A program made the position numbers and the translations under genes. Under the pieces are notes generated by a model. The model saw nothing but the letters and a program-made list of their open reading frames with translations, searched no databases and was not told the origin of the DNA. A DNA stretch of 64,000 nt from [Clostridium] citroniae WAL-17108 (GTDB taxonomy: Bacteria; Bacillota; Clostridia; Lachnospirales; Lachnospiraceae), in the NCBI RefSeq assembly GCF_000233455.1, contig NZ_JH376427.1, forward strand, positions 128,035 through 192,034. The letters are read 5' to 3'. Below, piece after piece: positions 54,198 through 63,851 of this stretch (its first letter is position 1; each line of letters opens with the position of its first letter).

Positions 54198-55475
54198 TTA
54201 ATAAAGCAATCGCGGCAGGAATAAAACCGCATCCGGGAAAAACGCCAGGAGTCCAATGGCCAGAAGGATCGCGGCTAAAAATGGGATCATGGACTTTGTG
54301 TATTCCTGCAGCGAACAGTCCAGTATGGTATTGACCGTGTACATACTCATTCCAACCGGCGGCGTATTAACGCCCATGGTAACTATCACACACATGAGAA
54401 GCCCCAGATGGACCGGGTCAATCCCCACGGACTGGCACATGGGGAGGAGGATGGGGGTCAGAAGCAAAATTACAACCGAGCCCTCCATGAACATTCCCAC
54501 AAATACAAGAAGTATTATGATGAGTACAAGCACCAGCGCCGGATTGGTTGTGATCCCTGTAATAAATGCAGTCATCTTCTGAGGTATCTTGTCAATGGGA
54601 ATCCCATAACCAAACAGCGCGGTCAGGGATACGATCATCATAATGGAGCCGATATCCCCAATGCTGTCCTTCAATGCCTTGAGGAAGGACTGAACGGTCA
54701 GTTCCTTATAGATAAATGCGCCCACAAACACAGAATAAAAGCAGGCAAATGCTCCCACCTCGGAAGGTGAGAAAAATCCCATCCTGATGCCCACCAGCAG
54801 AATCACAGGAAACATAACCGCCCATATGGTCTCCTTCAGGTTAATGCCGATCTCCCTTAAAGTGGCTCGTTCCCGGCGTATGGGCTTGTATCCCCTCATT
54901 CTGGCAATAACTGCCACAGACACCATCAGGACGATCATCATATAAAGCCCCACAAAGATACCGGCTGAGAACAGCTTGCCAATGGAAACGCTTCCTGTTG
55001 TACCGTAGATGATCAGCCCTACTCCCGGAGGGATCGTGGCTGTGATCAATGAAGTGAAGGTCAGCACATTGGCGGAAAATCCTTTGGAATAACCGCTCTT
55101 GATCATATCCGGGCCCAAAAGACGCGCCTCCATGGCTGCATCCGCGGTAGCTGAGCCGGACACGCCTCCCATCAGGGTGCTGAGCACCACGCTGGTCTGG
55201 GCAAGGCCGCCTCTCATATGTCCGGTGAGCAGTGTTGCAAGACTTACAAGGCGTTTTGTGACCCCTCCGTTATTCATCAGGTTTCCGGCCAGGATAAACA
55301 GAGGAATGGCAAGCATGGATATGCTCTGGACCTGGGTAAGGGGAAGCTGTGCAACATGGGTAAGAGGAAAATGAGTATTCTGCAAAAAGAACACCATTCC
55401 CGATGCACCGATTGCAAATGCAACCGGCACACCTATGATCAAAAGGATCAAAAATACGATAAAGACAGTAATCAT
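54198..55475 (-). CDS. TRAP transporter large permease (DctM family)
   Basis: This 425-residue protein with about 12 hydrophobic segments is the channel subunit of a tripartite ATP-independent transporter. Family stretches are VPVAFAIGASGMVFF, LFILAGNLMNNGG, MGGVSGSATADAAME, ATIPPGVGLIIYG and GVNTPPVGMSMYTVN. It works with the small permease (55489-55977) and the binding protein (56017-57120) to import an organic or sugar acid. All three lie in order on one strand. Confidence 0.93.
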   Translation of the reverse strand: MITVFIVFLILLIIGVPVAFAIGASGMVFFLQNTHFPLTHVAQLPLTQVQSISMLAIPLFILAGNLMNNGGVTKRLVSLATLLTGHMRGGLAQTSVVLSTLMGGVSGSATADAAMEARLLGPDMIKSGYSKGFSANVLTFTSLITATIPPGVGLIIYGTTGSVSIGKLFSAGIFVGLYMMIVLMVSVAVIARMRGYKPIRRERATLREIGINLKETIWAVMFPVILLVGIRMGFFSPSEVGAFACFYSVFVGAFIYKELTVQSFLKALKDSIGDIGSIMMIVSLTALFGYGIPIDKIPQKMTAFITGITTNPALVLVLIIILLVFVGMFMEGSVVILLLTPILLPMCQSVGIDPVHLGLLMCVIVTMGVNTPPVGMSMYTVNTILDCSLQEYTKSMIPFLAAILLAIGLLAFFPDAVLFLPRLLY

Positions 55476-55488
55476 AATGTTTTTCTCC

Positions 55489-55977
55489 TTACATCTTTGA
55501 TATGACTGTGCTGTCTGTTGTTTTCATAAGGTCATACAGACGCTTAACAGCTGTTATGAACATCAGGGAAAAACCAACCGGTATGGAGGCGGCAACCCAT
55601 ACATAGCTTAGAAAGGGAATCCCCTCCAGGGTCCGTTTGCCCACATTGGCGCATAGCTGAAGCCCCTGCCTTACCATCACAAACATCATGACCAGCAAAA
55701 CGGCGTATACGATCAGAGCCACTGCTTTTTGAAGTGCAACCGGAAGCTTACCTATTAATATATCCACATTCACCATTCTTCCTGCCCTGAACGCCACATC
55801 CCCGCCCAGGAATGTAGTCCAGGCCAGCATCAAAAGGGCCACATCGTTACACCAGTTTAAGGGATGGCCTGTCAGGCGCACCGCGGCCCCCAGCATTAAT
55901 ACGGATGTAAAACCCACTACACAGGTCATTGTAATTGCAAGCTCTGCCTTGTTCAGAATCTCAAAAAACTTTTTCAT
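55489..55977 (-). CDS. TRAP transporter small permease (DctQ family)
   Basis: This 162-residue protein has four hydrophobic segments, as is typical for DctQ. WCNDVALLMLAWTTFLGGDVAFRAGRMVNVDIL is the conserved family region. It pairs with the DctM subunit 13 bases downstream. The start has GAGAGGT upstream. Confidence 0.9.
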   Translation of the reverse strand: MKKFFEILNKAELAITMTCVVGFTSVLMLGAAVRLTGHPLNWCNDVALLMLAWTTFLGGDVAFRAGRMVNVDILIGKLPVALQKAVALIVYAVLLVMMFVMVRQGLQLCANVGKRTLEGIPFLSYVWVAASIPVGFSLMFITAVKRLYDLMKTTDSTVISKM

Positions 55978-56016
55978 CCTCAGTTTTACCTCTCTTTATA
56001 CCGGAATCACTCATCC

Positions 56017-57120
56017 CTATCTTCCAAGTGCTTCCATCACCTGGTTATATGTATCTGTAAGCCCAAGCTGCTCATAAGATGTCTTTGCAGCTTCCCGGAA
56101 CGCATCAACATCTATCTCTGAATGGTCAATCACAGTCATACCCTCGTCAATACACTTCTGTTTTGCTTCTTCCGTAAACTCACCAAGCATCTTTTCCGAG
56201 CAGGCGCTGCTTGCCTCATCGCAGGTTTCCATCAGAATGGTCTGGTACTCCTCGGGAAGGCTGTTGAACCATCCGGCGTCAACTACCACGGGATTTAACA
56301 GCAGAATATTATGTGTCTCGGAAATCGTATTCACGTTCTTGATCTCATAATAGCTTTCGGAAACAATACAGGGATACACATCTTCGTAACCATCAATCAC
56401 CTTGTTTACAAGATTATTATAAATGTCCCCGCGTCCCATTCCCTGAACGCTGCATCCAAGTGAACTCACAGCCGCTCTCCAGATCTCCGTATTGGGGCAG
56501 CGGAGGGTAAGTCCCTTCAGGTCCTCGGGTTTGGTCACCGCCTTGCCTGCCACCACGTTCCTGTAACCCTGCACAAGATTCAGGGACACTACCTTAATAT
56601 CGTTCTCAGCCTCCAGTTCCTGGATCCACTCTTTTACCATATCCAGCTCTTTGACCGCATTGATATCATCCATGGTTTCCACAAAATATGGAAGATTGAA
56701 CATTGCCAGCTCCGGTACATAGGTTCCCAGACGGGCAAAATCCGTGTTGTAGCCCCAGTTTGTGTCTGAATCCTTAAATGAGTTAATGATATCCTCCTCT
56801 GAGCCAAGTGTGTTGCTGGGGTACAGGTCAATGACAAGTCCACCATTCGTCTTTTTTGCAACCGCATCCGCCCATTCCTGGAAACATGCCTGGTATGGAT
56901 GGGTCTCGGTCTGGGCATGTCCGAACATCAATGTGTAGCTCTCACCGGCCGCCTCTGTTCCTTTTTCTTCTTTCTCCTCTTTGGACTGGGCAGCGTCTGT
57001 GCCTTCCTTTTGAGTGGATGCAGGAGCTGCACTTCCTGAATTGGAAGAGCAGGCGGTTGCCGTCATTGCGATTGCCATTCCCATTGTCACTGCTGCCATA
57101 CGTTTCATCATCTTTCTCAT
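56017..57120 (-). CDS. TRAP transporter substrate-binding lipoprotein (DctP family)
   Basis: This 367-residue extracytoplasmic binding protein has a lipobox (TATAC, Cys at residue 24) followed by a Ser/Ala/Glu-rich linker. The DctP fold follows: HPYQACFQEWADAVAKKTNGGLVIDLYPSNTLG, the RCPNTEIWRAAVSSLG region with the carboxylate-binding Arg, and the C-terminal lobe. The ligand is probably an organic or sugar acid. It is the first gene of the TRAP operon and is divergent from the epimerase gene. Confidence 0.93.
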   Translation of the reverse strand: MRKMMKRMAAVTMGMAIAMTATACSSNSGSAAPASTQKEGTDAAQSKEEKEEKGTEAAGESYTLMFGHAQTETHPYQACFQEWADAVAKKTNGGLVIDLYPSNTLGSEEDIINSFKDSDTNWGYNTDFARLGTYVPELAMFNLPYFVETMDDINAVKELDMVKEWIQELEAENDIKVVSLNLVQGYRNVVAGKAVTKPEDLKGLTLRCPNTEIWRAAVSSLGCSVQGMGRGDIYNNLVNKVIDGYEDVYPCIVSESYYEIKNVNTISETHNILLLNPVVVDAGWFNSLPEEYQTILMETCDEASSACSEKMLGEFTEEAKQKCIDEGMTVIDHSEIDVDAFREAAKTSYEQLGLTDTYNQVMEALGR

Positions 57121-57210
57121 TTGAAGAACCTCCCTGATTATACGTTTTGTTAGTTTTTAGAGCCATCTCTATGGTGGTATTGTAATAAATGACCATATTT
57201 TTCGCAATGG

Positions 57211-57266
57211 TAATTGTGCACAAATTTTGAATCCATTTTTCGTATACAATTTTTGTATACAAATTT
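57211..57266. promoter_or_regulatory. Candidate GntR operators in the divergent TRAP/epimerase control region
   Basis: Three related palindromes lie in this AT-rich gap: ATTGTGCACAAAT (57212-57225 region), TTCGTATACAAT (57239-57250) and TTTGTATACAAA (57252-57263). Their TTGTxTACAA form suits a GntR/FCD regulator, and one is encoded just downstream at 58240. Binding is inferred. Confidence 0.55.
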
Positions 57267-57339
57267 TGTATTCTGTTTTAAACTATATTCAAGCTGAACG
57301 TAAACTACAATTAAATTTATATGGAGGATACAACCGGGT

Positions 57340-58200
57340 ATGAAACAAGTATCGTTTCCCTTTAAGACCAGTTTTCAATGTGTCTTGGAGACAAAAGAAC
57401 AGTTTTCTGAAATCAGGATGCTGTTCCGGCTTTTGCGCAGAGAAGGATTTTATGGTGTGGAATTAAATTTACCTGATTTAGGATTGATCAAACCGGAGGA
57501 ACTGCATGGTTTATTAAAAGAGTACGGCCTTAAGATGGATATGCTTGCAACCGGCGCCTATGCCAAAACACATCATCTCTCCCTCAGCAGCGCCATTCCC
57601 AGTGAACGGCAAAAGGCCGTTGAAGGGTGCCGTCAGAATATTGATTACGCTGCCGCTATGGGGTGCGGGATCATATTGGGATTTTTTAAAGGAGGCCCTG
57701 AGAGCGGCAGCAGGGACGGGGAACAGCATTTCCTTACATCCATGATGGAGCTGAAGCCGTATATAGAAGAAAAGCAGGTCCTGGTCCTCCTGGAGGCCAC
57801 CAACCACAAGGAATCATCCATTATCAAAACCCTGAAGGACGGGGCCAGGATCATTGACTGTCTGGACAGCCCCCTGATACGCCTTCTGGCTGATACATAT
57901 CATATGAACATAGAGGAAACCTCTGTGCTGGATTCCCTGAAAGCGTATCAGTCCTACTATCCTCACCTTCATATTTCCGATAACAACCGTGCATTCCCCG
58001 GGCTGGGAAGCATGGACTTTACCGCTATCTATGAAAAGCTGATAGAAATGGATTACAAGGGCACACTGGCAGTGGAAGGAAACATCCAGAACAGTCTTCT
58101 GTTTGACATAGAAGCCTCTGCCGCTTACCTTCATAACACATGCCGCAATTTATCCTTGCCCTCCCCTAATCACTTTGACATTTCACTGAAAATGGATTAA
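57340..58200 (+). CDS. Sugar phosphate isomerase/epimerase-like TIM-barrel protein
   Basis: This 286-residue protein of the xylose-isomerase-like TIM-barrel family has likely metal ligands in VLLEATNH (Glu near 151), LADTYHMNIEE (Asp and His near 185), HLHISDNNRAFPG (His near 210) and LAVEGN (Glu near 245). Such enzymes isomerise or epimerise ketoses or act on keto sugars. It is divergent from the TRAP transporter and followed by a GntR regulator, so it probably handles the imported compound. The start is behind GGAGGA. Confidence 0.87.
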   Translation: MKQVSFPFKTSFQCVLETKEQFSEIRMLFRLLRREGFYGVELNLPDLGLIKPEELHGLLKEYGLKMDMLATGAYAKTHHLSLSSAIPSERQKAVEGCRQNIDYAAAMGCGIILGFFKGGPESGSRDGEQHFLTSMMELKPYIEEKQVLVLLEATNHKESSIIKTLKDGARIIDCLDSPLIRLLADTYHMNIEETSVLDSLKAYQSYYPHLHISDNNRAFPGLGSMDFTAIYEKLIEMDYKGTLAVEGNIQNSLLFDIEASAAYLHNTCRNLSLPSPNHFDISLKMD

Positions 58201-58239
58201 AATGGTTCTATCATTTGGAAGCTGTTACAGGAGGATATG

Positions 58240-58995
58240 ATGGAAAAAGAAAGCAGTCTGGCTGTAAAGGCCTATGAGACAATACGGCAGCAGATTTTTG
58301 ATTTTGATCTGTTCCCCGGTCAAATCGTATCCGATTATCTTCTCAGCAAGGAACTGAACATGAGCCGTACTCCCATCAGGCAGGCATTAATGCGGCTGGA
58401 GAATGAGGGGCTGCTGGAAGAACAGAGCGGCAAGAAGAATTACCGCATTTCAACCATAACAACAGAGGATATACAGGATCTCTTTGATTTTCGAGAGGGG
58501 ATCGAAACCACGGCATTCATGCTTGCATGGAGGAGAGGGATCACACCTGACCAGCTGAAAGCCCTTCAGGATATAACCAATAATATGAAATCCACCAATG
58601 AAGCAGGCCAGGCCAAGGAGCATTTTTTCTATGATCAGCAGTTTCATAACGAGCTGGTTGCCCTTTCCAATAACAAGCGGTTGGTCAAAGCCCATGACGA
58701 GATCCTGCTTCAGCTGACCAGAATGCGTTTTCTCTCCTTTCTTGAAAATTCCCTGCAGAGCAAAGCCTGTGTCAAGCACCAGGCCATACTGGATGCCATC
58801 CGGGACCAGGACTATGAGAAAGGACGCCAGGCCGTCATTGACCATGTGCGCTCATCCAAGGAGGATTATATCAACCTCTTCGGCAACGGGCTTTCCTCCA
58901 ATTCCCTATGTCTGCTCCGGTATTTTACACGCACCCCCAAGGAGGAGCCGGAGGAAGGGACGTCCAATGGGACCGAGGGCGGAACCGGGCCCTGA
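58240..58995 (+). CDS. GntR-family (FCD/FadR) transcriptional regulator
   Basis: The N-terminal winged helix (QIFDFDLFPGQIVSDYLLSKELNMSRTPIRQALMRLENEGLLE region, residues about 15-75) is followed by an FCD effector domain (about 90-215) with likely metal-binding His in FHNELV and VKHQAILDAI. It has 251 residues with a Pro/Glu/Gly-rich tail. ATG 58240 fits the AGGAGG spacing better than ATG 58237. It follows the epimerase gene and likely represses the TRAP/epimerase region through the palindromes at 57211-57266. Confidence 0.88.
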   Translation: MEKESSLAVKAYETIRQQIFDFDLFPGQIVSDYLLSKELNMSRTPIRQALMRLENEGLLEEQSGKKNYRISTITTEDIQDLFDFREGIETTAFMLAWRRGITPDQLKALQDITNNMKSTNEAGQAKEHFFYDQQFHNELVALSNNKRLVKAHDEILLQLTRMRFLSFLENSLQSKACVKHQAILDAIRDQDYEKGRQAVIDHVRSSKEDYINLFGNGLSSNSLCLLRYFTRTPKEEPEEGTSNGTEGGTGP

Positions 58996-59030
58996 TCAAA
59001 CCTGATCCATAATCTCTTGCAGCCAATGCA

Positions 59031-59070
59031 AAAAAACTCCTTCCTGTTTCCATCCCAGGAAGGAGTTTTT
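59031..59070. terminator. Bidirectional terminator between gntR-type gene and kinase gene
   Basis: AAAAACTCCTTCC and GGAAGGAGTTTTT form a perfect stem around a 13-base loop with A and T runs on the outside. It ends two convergent transcripts. Confidence 0.92.
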
Positions 59071-59077
59071 CAGTGAT

Positions 59078-60574
59078 TTATTTCATTCTTTCGCCATGGT
59101 AATACCGCTTTACTGCCGGATAAATATCCAGGTAACGTTGATACAGCACGTCATAGAAAGCTGCCCGTTCCGGATCCGGCTTATAGGCAACTGAGCGTTC
59201 CCTGCTCTGGAGGGAATCTGTAAACTCCGAATACCCCTGTATCCTGCCTTCTGCCAGCAGCACCGCCGCCCCCAGGGCCAGGGCCGGGAGCATTTCCCCA
59301 TCTTTGTATACATACACGGTCTGGTTCAGGATATCGGCCAGTATCTGATTCCAGACGCCGACACGCCCTCCGCCGCCTATGACGGATATGTTTTTGGGCG
59401 GAACCCCAATGCATTCTATCCCCTGCCTGATGGAAAAGGCCACTCCTTCCAGACAACTCCTTATCATATCTCCCTGCCCCGTGGCAGCCGTGATTCCCAG
59501 AAAGCTTCCCTTTACCAGGGAATCCATCACCGGAAACCTTTCCCCGTTGAGATAGGGGAGGAATACCACGCCTCCGCTTCCCGGTCTGCTCTCCCTCAGC
59601 CGTTCCTCCACATATGGGTAATCGATGTTCTTCCGGGAATCCCGTGCTGTAAACAGGCTGCTGATCCATTTATGCACATTCCCTGCATTGAGAAAGGGAA
59701 CCACGTTGATATAGGCCCCCTGCTCCATTGCCGCCAGATTGAATATGCCCTCCGATCCCCTGGAAACCTCCCTGGATATGGTGGAAACCCAGCCTGAAGT
59801 CCCCAGGTTTATGTTATATTCCCCAGGGCGCCGGATCCCGCTGGCAAGGGTGGCTGCACCAGCATCCCCCACGCCTGCGTATATCCTGACCCCTTCGGCA
59901 AATCCCGTGGCTTCTGCCCCTTTTTTGCTCAGGGTCCCCACTGCCTGATGGGGATAATACAGTTCAGGCATGAGACTGGGATCGATTCCGGCAGCTGACA
60001 GGATCCTGCTATCCCAGGCGCCCAAAGCCATATTCATGGCTCCAGCCGTGGAGCAGGCCGTCATATCACCCACAGCCCTGCCAGTAAGCCGGAGAATAAT
60101 ATAATCTTTTGCGCTTATAAGGACCTTATGGATCTTCCCGTACAGATCAGGCTGGTTTTCCTTGATCCACATCAACTTGGGCAATGGGAGGGAACCGTCA
60201 TAATGGTTTCCTGTGACAGACTCCAGATAGTCCGTTCCCATGCGCTCAATGAGTTCCCGGGCCTGGTCAGCAGCCCGGCCGTCTGAATACAAGACAGCAT
60301 TTCCCACCGGACATCCTTCACGGTCCACAGGAATTACATCCTGCATCTGACCGCTCATGATGACTGCCTCCACAGGCGTCCCCTTGTCCATTGCCGCGAA
60401 TCCCTTCGAGATCCCGCAAAAGGCATCAAACCAATCCTGTGGCCTCTGCTCCTTTTTTTCATTATCAAAGATCGTACTGATTGTTTTTGACACGGAGGAA
60501 AGCACCTCCCCCTTTTCATTGATCAGCACGCCTTTGACTGCCGTTGTGCCTATGTCATATGTGGCAATTGTCAT
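59078..60574 (-). CDS. FGGY-family carbohydrate kinase
   Basis: This 498-residue cytosolic kinase phosphorylates a sugar or polyol taken up by the neighbouring ABC transporter. The FGGY layout is clear: N-terminal phosphate loop TYDIGTTAVKGVLIN, MSGQMQDVIPVD, DYIILRLTGRAVGDMT, and the C-terminal ISVIGGGGRVGVWNQILADILN. The closest relatives are xylulo- and glucono-kinases, but the substrate cannot be read off. ATG 60574 with AGGAGGG is used; the longer frame has no ribosome site. It is the last gene of its operon. Confidence 0.9.
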   Translation of the reverse strand: MTIATYDIGTTAVKGVLINEKGEVLSSVSKTISTIFDNEKKEQRPQDWFDAFCGISKGFAAMDKGTPVEAVIMSGQMQDVIPVDREGCPVGNAVLYSDGRAADQARELIERMGTDYLESVTGNHYDGSLPLPKLMWIKENQPDLYGKIHKVLISAKDYIILRLTGRAVGDMTACSTAGAMNMALGAWDSRILSAAGIDPSLMPELYYPHQAVGTLSKKGAEATGFAEGVRIYAGVGDAGAATLASGIRRPGEYNINLGTSGWVSTISREVSRGSEGIFNLAAMEQGAYINVVPFLNAGNVHKWISSLFTARDSRKNIDYPYVEERLRESRPGSGGVVFLPYLNGERFPVMDSLVKGSFLGITAATGQGDMIRSCLEGVAFSIRQGIECIGVPPKNISVIGGGGRVGVWNQILADILNQTVYVYKDGEMLPALALGAAVLLAEGRIQGYSEFTDSLQSRERSVAYKPDPERAAFYDVLYQRYLDIYPAVKRYYHGERMK

Positions 60575-60602
60575 TTGACGGATCCCTCCTTGCTGCAAGC
60601 AC

Positions 60603-61379
60603 TTAGCGTGCCTGCTCCATAATACCGGCCAGCTCATCTATAAAATCGTAAAGCTCTTCCTGGGATTTGTTCAGTTTTCTCATAATCTCGGTTCCAATAA
60701 TGGCCCCATAGAATCCGTTTTGTATCAGTTCCCTGACCCGTTCGCCTGAGCTGATCCCAAAACCCGCAAAGATTGTATTGCTATGGAACATTTTACCGTA
60801 ATCCAGCAGTTTTTCATAGTCGTTTCCACTGGTTTGCATGCCTGTAGGACCGCTGTATAAACGCTGATAGATCATTGGAAATTCCTGGATTGTCTTTGTT
60901 ATCTCATTAAAGCTGTCGTCACTGGAGATAAAACCAACCACGTCCAGACCATATCCGCTGATCTCAGCCTTTAACCGGATCCTGTCCTCAACCCCCATAT
61001 TGGGGATCACCAGGGCATCAAATAATCCTTCCTCCGCCAGATTCCTGTAAATTTCCGTATGGATCAGGTCCTCCCTGTATCCCATAAGCCATATGGGAAC
61101 TGAAACCTCAGCCCTAAGACGCCTCCAAAAATCCATGGCATGGCAAAGCCCTGTCCCCACGGTTTCATGGGCTTTTTTAATTACCTCCCCATCCTCGTAG
61201 GGATCCTTGGAAGGAAATCCTATTTCCAGTACCGGCAGCCCCCTGCGGCAGCACTCATGGATAATATGAAAAAAATGCTCCTCATCCGGATATCCGGCGG
61301 TTATGTACCCCACAAACAGATTCCTGTTGTCGTCTATACTTTTTTGCATACGTCTGCTGTGAACTTTTATCTGATCCAT
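60603..61379 (-). CDS. TrpA-like aldolase-fold protein in a sugar operon
   Basis: The 258-residue TIM barrel is homologous to tryptophan synthase alpha chain: LFVGYITAGYPDEE, LEIGFPSKDPYEDGEVI, YSGPTGMQT and GFGISSGERV. The catalytic pair of TrpA is kept as E52 and D63 (E49 and D60 in E. coli). No other trp gene is near; it lies between a sugar kinase and an ABC permease, with a TAATG overlap with the permease gene. A retro-aldol cleavage of a phosphorylated sugar is a reasonable guess, because TrpA itself catalyses retro-aldol cleavage of indole-glycerol phosphate. A role in tryptophan synthesis is unlikely. Confidence 0.85.
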   Translation of the reverse strand: MDQIKVHSRRMQKSIDDNRNLFVGYITAGYPDEEHFFHIIHECCRRGLPVLEIGFPSKDPYEDGEVIKKAHETVGTGLCHAMDFWRRLRAEVSVPIWLMGYREDLIHTEIYRNLAEEGLFDALVIPNMGVEDRIRLKAEISGYGLDVVGFISSDDSFNEITKTIQEFPMIYQRLYSGPTGMQTSGNDYEKLLDYGKMFHSNTIFAGFGISSGERVRELIQNGFYGAIIGTEIMRKLNKSQEELYDFIDELAGIMEQAR

Positions 61380-62329
61380 TACTTAGCGTCACCTCGTCCC
61401 AACTTCTGGGCAATTACAGCAACCACTATAATAATACCCGTAATAATATTCTGCATATAAGAGGGCATCTGCAGGATCGTCAGCCCGTTTGCCAGGATTG
61501 ACAAGATGGCAGCACCCACAAATGTCCCCGCCACATTGGGGATTCCCTGCCTGGATACCGTGCAGCCGATATAGGCAGCGGCATAGGACTGGAGGAAATA
61601 TCCGGCTCCCGCCGAGGTGTTGGCCGAGCCCACCCTTGACGCAACGGCGATTCCCGTTCCTCCTGCCAGGGCCCCGCACAGCATAAATGCCAGGATCTTA
61701 TATGTCTTCACATTGATGCCCGCGATCTTGGACGCCTCTTCCCCTCCGCCGATGGCATACATTTTCCTGCCCGAAGGCGTATGCTTCATAAAAAATGCAA
61801 AGGCCAGGACAAACAGGATCATAAGCACTGAAAGGAAGGGGATTCCCCCTATCTTAGAAGTTCCCAGCCAGGTAAAGCTCTTTGGTATGTTTTCAAAAAC
61901 AGTCGCCCCGCCTGTCAGCCTGTAGATCAGGCCGTCCAGCACTGTACTGATACCCAGTGTGGTGATAAAGGAGAGTACCTTGAATTTTGCCACAATGTAT
62001 CCGTTGACCCATCCGATCACCATACAGACCAGGACTGTTAGCAGGAAGCTGGCTCCTACCGGTATGCCCGCCACTGCCATCAGGGCCGCCATAACGCCTC
62101 CCAGGCTGGCCATACTGCCCACGGATAAATCAAATTCATTCACCACCATTACCATGGTGGCTCCAATGGAGATAATGGTAAGAGCCGCCATCTGCCGGCT
62201 GATATTAATAAAATTCTTTAGGGTGAGAAAAGCGGCAGGCTTCAGAACGCCGAATATCATGATGATCACAAGAAGTGCGATTATGGTTCCATAGGCCTGG
62301 GCCATCTGTTTAAAATCTGTCTTTTTCAT
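61379..62329 (-). CDS. Ribose-type sugar ABC permease
   Basis: This 316-residue inner-membrane permease of the RbsC family has about nine hydrophobic segments. Motifs include NISRQMAALTIISIGATMVMV, FDLSVGSMASLGGV, ALAGGTGIAVASRVGSANTSAG and GCTVSRQGIPNVAGTFVGA. I start at ATG 62329, which has AAAGGTG at proper spacing. It lies between the ATPase gene and the TrpA-like gene. Confidence 0.92.
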   Translation of the reverse strand: MKKTDFKQMAQAYGTIIALLVIIMIFGVLKPAAFLTLKNFINISRQMAALTIISIGATMVMVVNEFDLSVGSMASLGGVMAALMAVAGIPVGASFLLTVLVCMVIGWVNGYIVAKFKVLSFITTLGISTVLDGLIYRLTGGATVFENIPKSFTWLGTSKIGGIPFLSVLMILFVLAFAFFMKHTPSGRKMYAIGGGEEASKIAGINVKTYKILAFMLCGALAGGTGIAVASRVGSANTSAGAGYFLQSYAAAYIGCTVSRQGIPNVAGTFVGAAILSILANGLTILQMPSYMQNIITGIIIVVAVIAQKLGRGDAK

Positions 62330-62344
62330 CCTCTTCACCTTTCT

Positions 62345-63823
62345 TTATTTATCATAACAATAGGAAAGCACTTCATTTGATGTCAGGTTTTCATTCTTCA
62401 GCAGTTCCTTTGTGCATCCCCGTGACATGATCAGGATATTATCTGCCACTTCAAGAATCTCTTTTAAGTCAGATGACACATAAACCACCGCGCTTCCCGC
62501 CGCGGCCCGTTCCCTCAAAAGTTTATGGATTTCGTTGCGGGTCTTTACATCCACTGCCTGGGTCGGCTCGTCACACAGGAATACCTTGGGGTTTGTCATA
62601 AGCGCCTTTGCAAACACTACCTTTTGCTGATTTCCTCCTGACAGTTCAATGGCCCTCTGGTCCATCCCCGCCATCTTGATCTGAAGGCTTCCAACCCGCT
62701 CTGATACGGCCTGCTCCTCCTTCTTTGCGCTGAGCACCCCATGGCTGGAATATTCATCAATACAGGACAGGGTCACATTTTCCTTTATGCTCATGCTGCC
62801 GATCATTGCCTTTCCCCGTCTGTCCTCACAGATCAATACCATTCCTTCGCGAATGGAACACCCAGGTGACAGTCTCTCCATCTTCTTTCCGTCTATGGAC
62901 ACGGTGCCGCATTTGGCGGTCCTGTATCCATAAATACACTCCAAAAGTTCTGTCCTTCCACTACCGCCCAGTCCGAATATTCCAAGGATTTCACCGCTGT
63001 GCGCCTGAAGGCTGGCACGTTTGACGATCCCGTCTTTGGATGCCATCTCCCTTACCTCCAGCTGCACCGGCCCCAGTCCCCCGGTTTTATCAACGGTCTC
63101 TGCCTTCCACTGTTCGCTCATCAGGGAGATCAGTCCCTCTTTATCCACGTCCTTTGTGCCCACAACACCTGATTTTATGCCGTTTTTGAAGATGGTGATC
63201 CTGTCCGTGAGCCGGAAGATCTCATCCATCCTGTGTGTAACATAAAGGATGGATGTGCCTCTTTGTTTCAGGCGGTCAATGATGCCAAACAGGATCTCCG
63301 ATTCCTTATCTGTCAATGATGCGGTCGGCTCATCCAGGATCAGCAGCCTGCAATCCGTCATCATGGCCCGGATGATCTCCAGGCATGTCTTTTGGGGCGG
63401 GCTAAGCTGTGAGGCCGCCTTTGTAAGATCAATCTCGATCCCCAGTTCCTGCGCCTTGTGCTGCACCCGCTCCTTCATCTGCTTCCAGTCAATGGTTCCC
63501 CCTCTGCTCGGATATTCCATTCCAAGATACACGTTTTCCACCGCATTAAACGCCGGAATCAGCACGTGGTCCTGATGTATGACATTGATCCCTATCTTCC
63601 GGCTGTCAGTGGGGGTATGGATGGCAACAGGCTGGTCGTTCCAGTAAACCGTGCCTTCATCCAGTGAATACACACCTGTAAGGATCTTGATCAGGGTGGA
63701 TTTGCCTGCCCCATTTTCCCCAACCAGTCCATGTATCTCTCCCTCCTGGATATCCATGTCTATTCCCTTTAACGCATAGATCCCATTAAACTGCTTACTT
63801 ATATTTTCTGTCCTTAAAAGCAT
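62345..63823 (-). CDS. Ribose-type sugar ABC ATPase (two ABC domains)
   Basis: This 492-residue RbsA-like protein has two fused nucleotide-binding domains. The first has Walker A GENGAGKST near residue 39, LSPPQKTCLEI and Walker B LLILDEPTASL. The second has a degenerate Walker A (GLGGSGRTE), LSGGNQQKVVFAKAL and FLCDEPTQAVDV, as usual for this class. ATG 63823 with GGGAG upstream is used. It drives the permease at 61379-62329. Confidence 0.94.
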   Translation of the reverse strand: MLLRTENISKQFNGIYALKGIDMDIQEGEIHGLVGENGAGKSTLIKILTGVYSLDEGTVYWNDQPVAIHTPTDSRKIGINVIHQDHVLIPAFNAVENVYLGMEYPSRGGTIDWKQMKERVQHKAQELGIEIDLTKAASQLSPPQKTCLEIIRAMMTDCRLLILDEPTASLTDKESEILFGIIDRLKQRGTSILYVTHRMDEIFRLTDRITIFKNGIKSGVVGTKDVDKEGLISLMSEQWKAETVDKTGGLGPVQLEVREMASKDGIVKRASLQAHSGEILGIFGLGGSGRTELLECIYGYRTAKCGTVSIDGKKMERLSPGCSIREGMVLICEDRRGKAMIGSMSIKENVTLSCIDEYSSHGVLSAKKEEQAVSERVGSLQIKMAGMDQRAIELSGGNQQKVVFAKALMTNPKVFLCDEPTQAVDVKTRNEIHKLLRERAAAGSAVVYVSSDLKEILEVADNILIMSRGCTKELLKNENLTSNEVLSYCYDK

Positions 63824-63851
63824 GATCTTACTCCCTGCCAATGTGCTGGCG

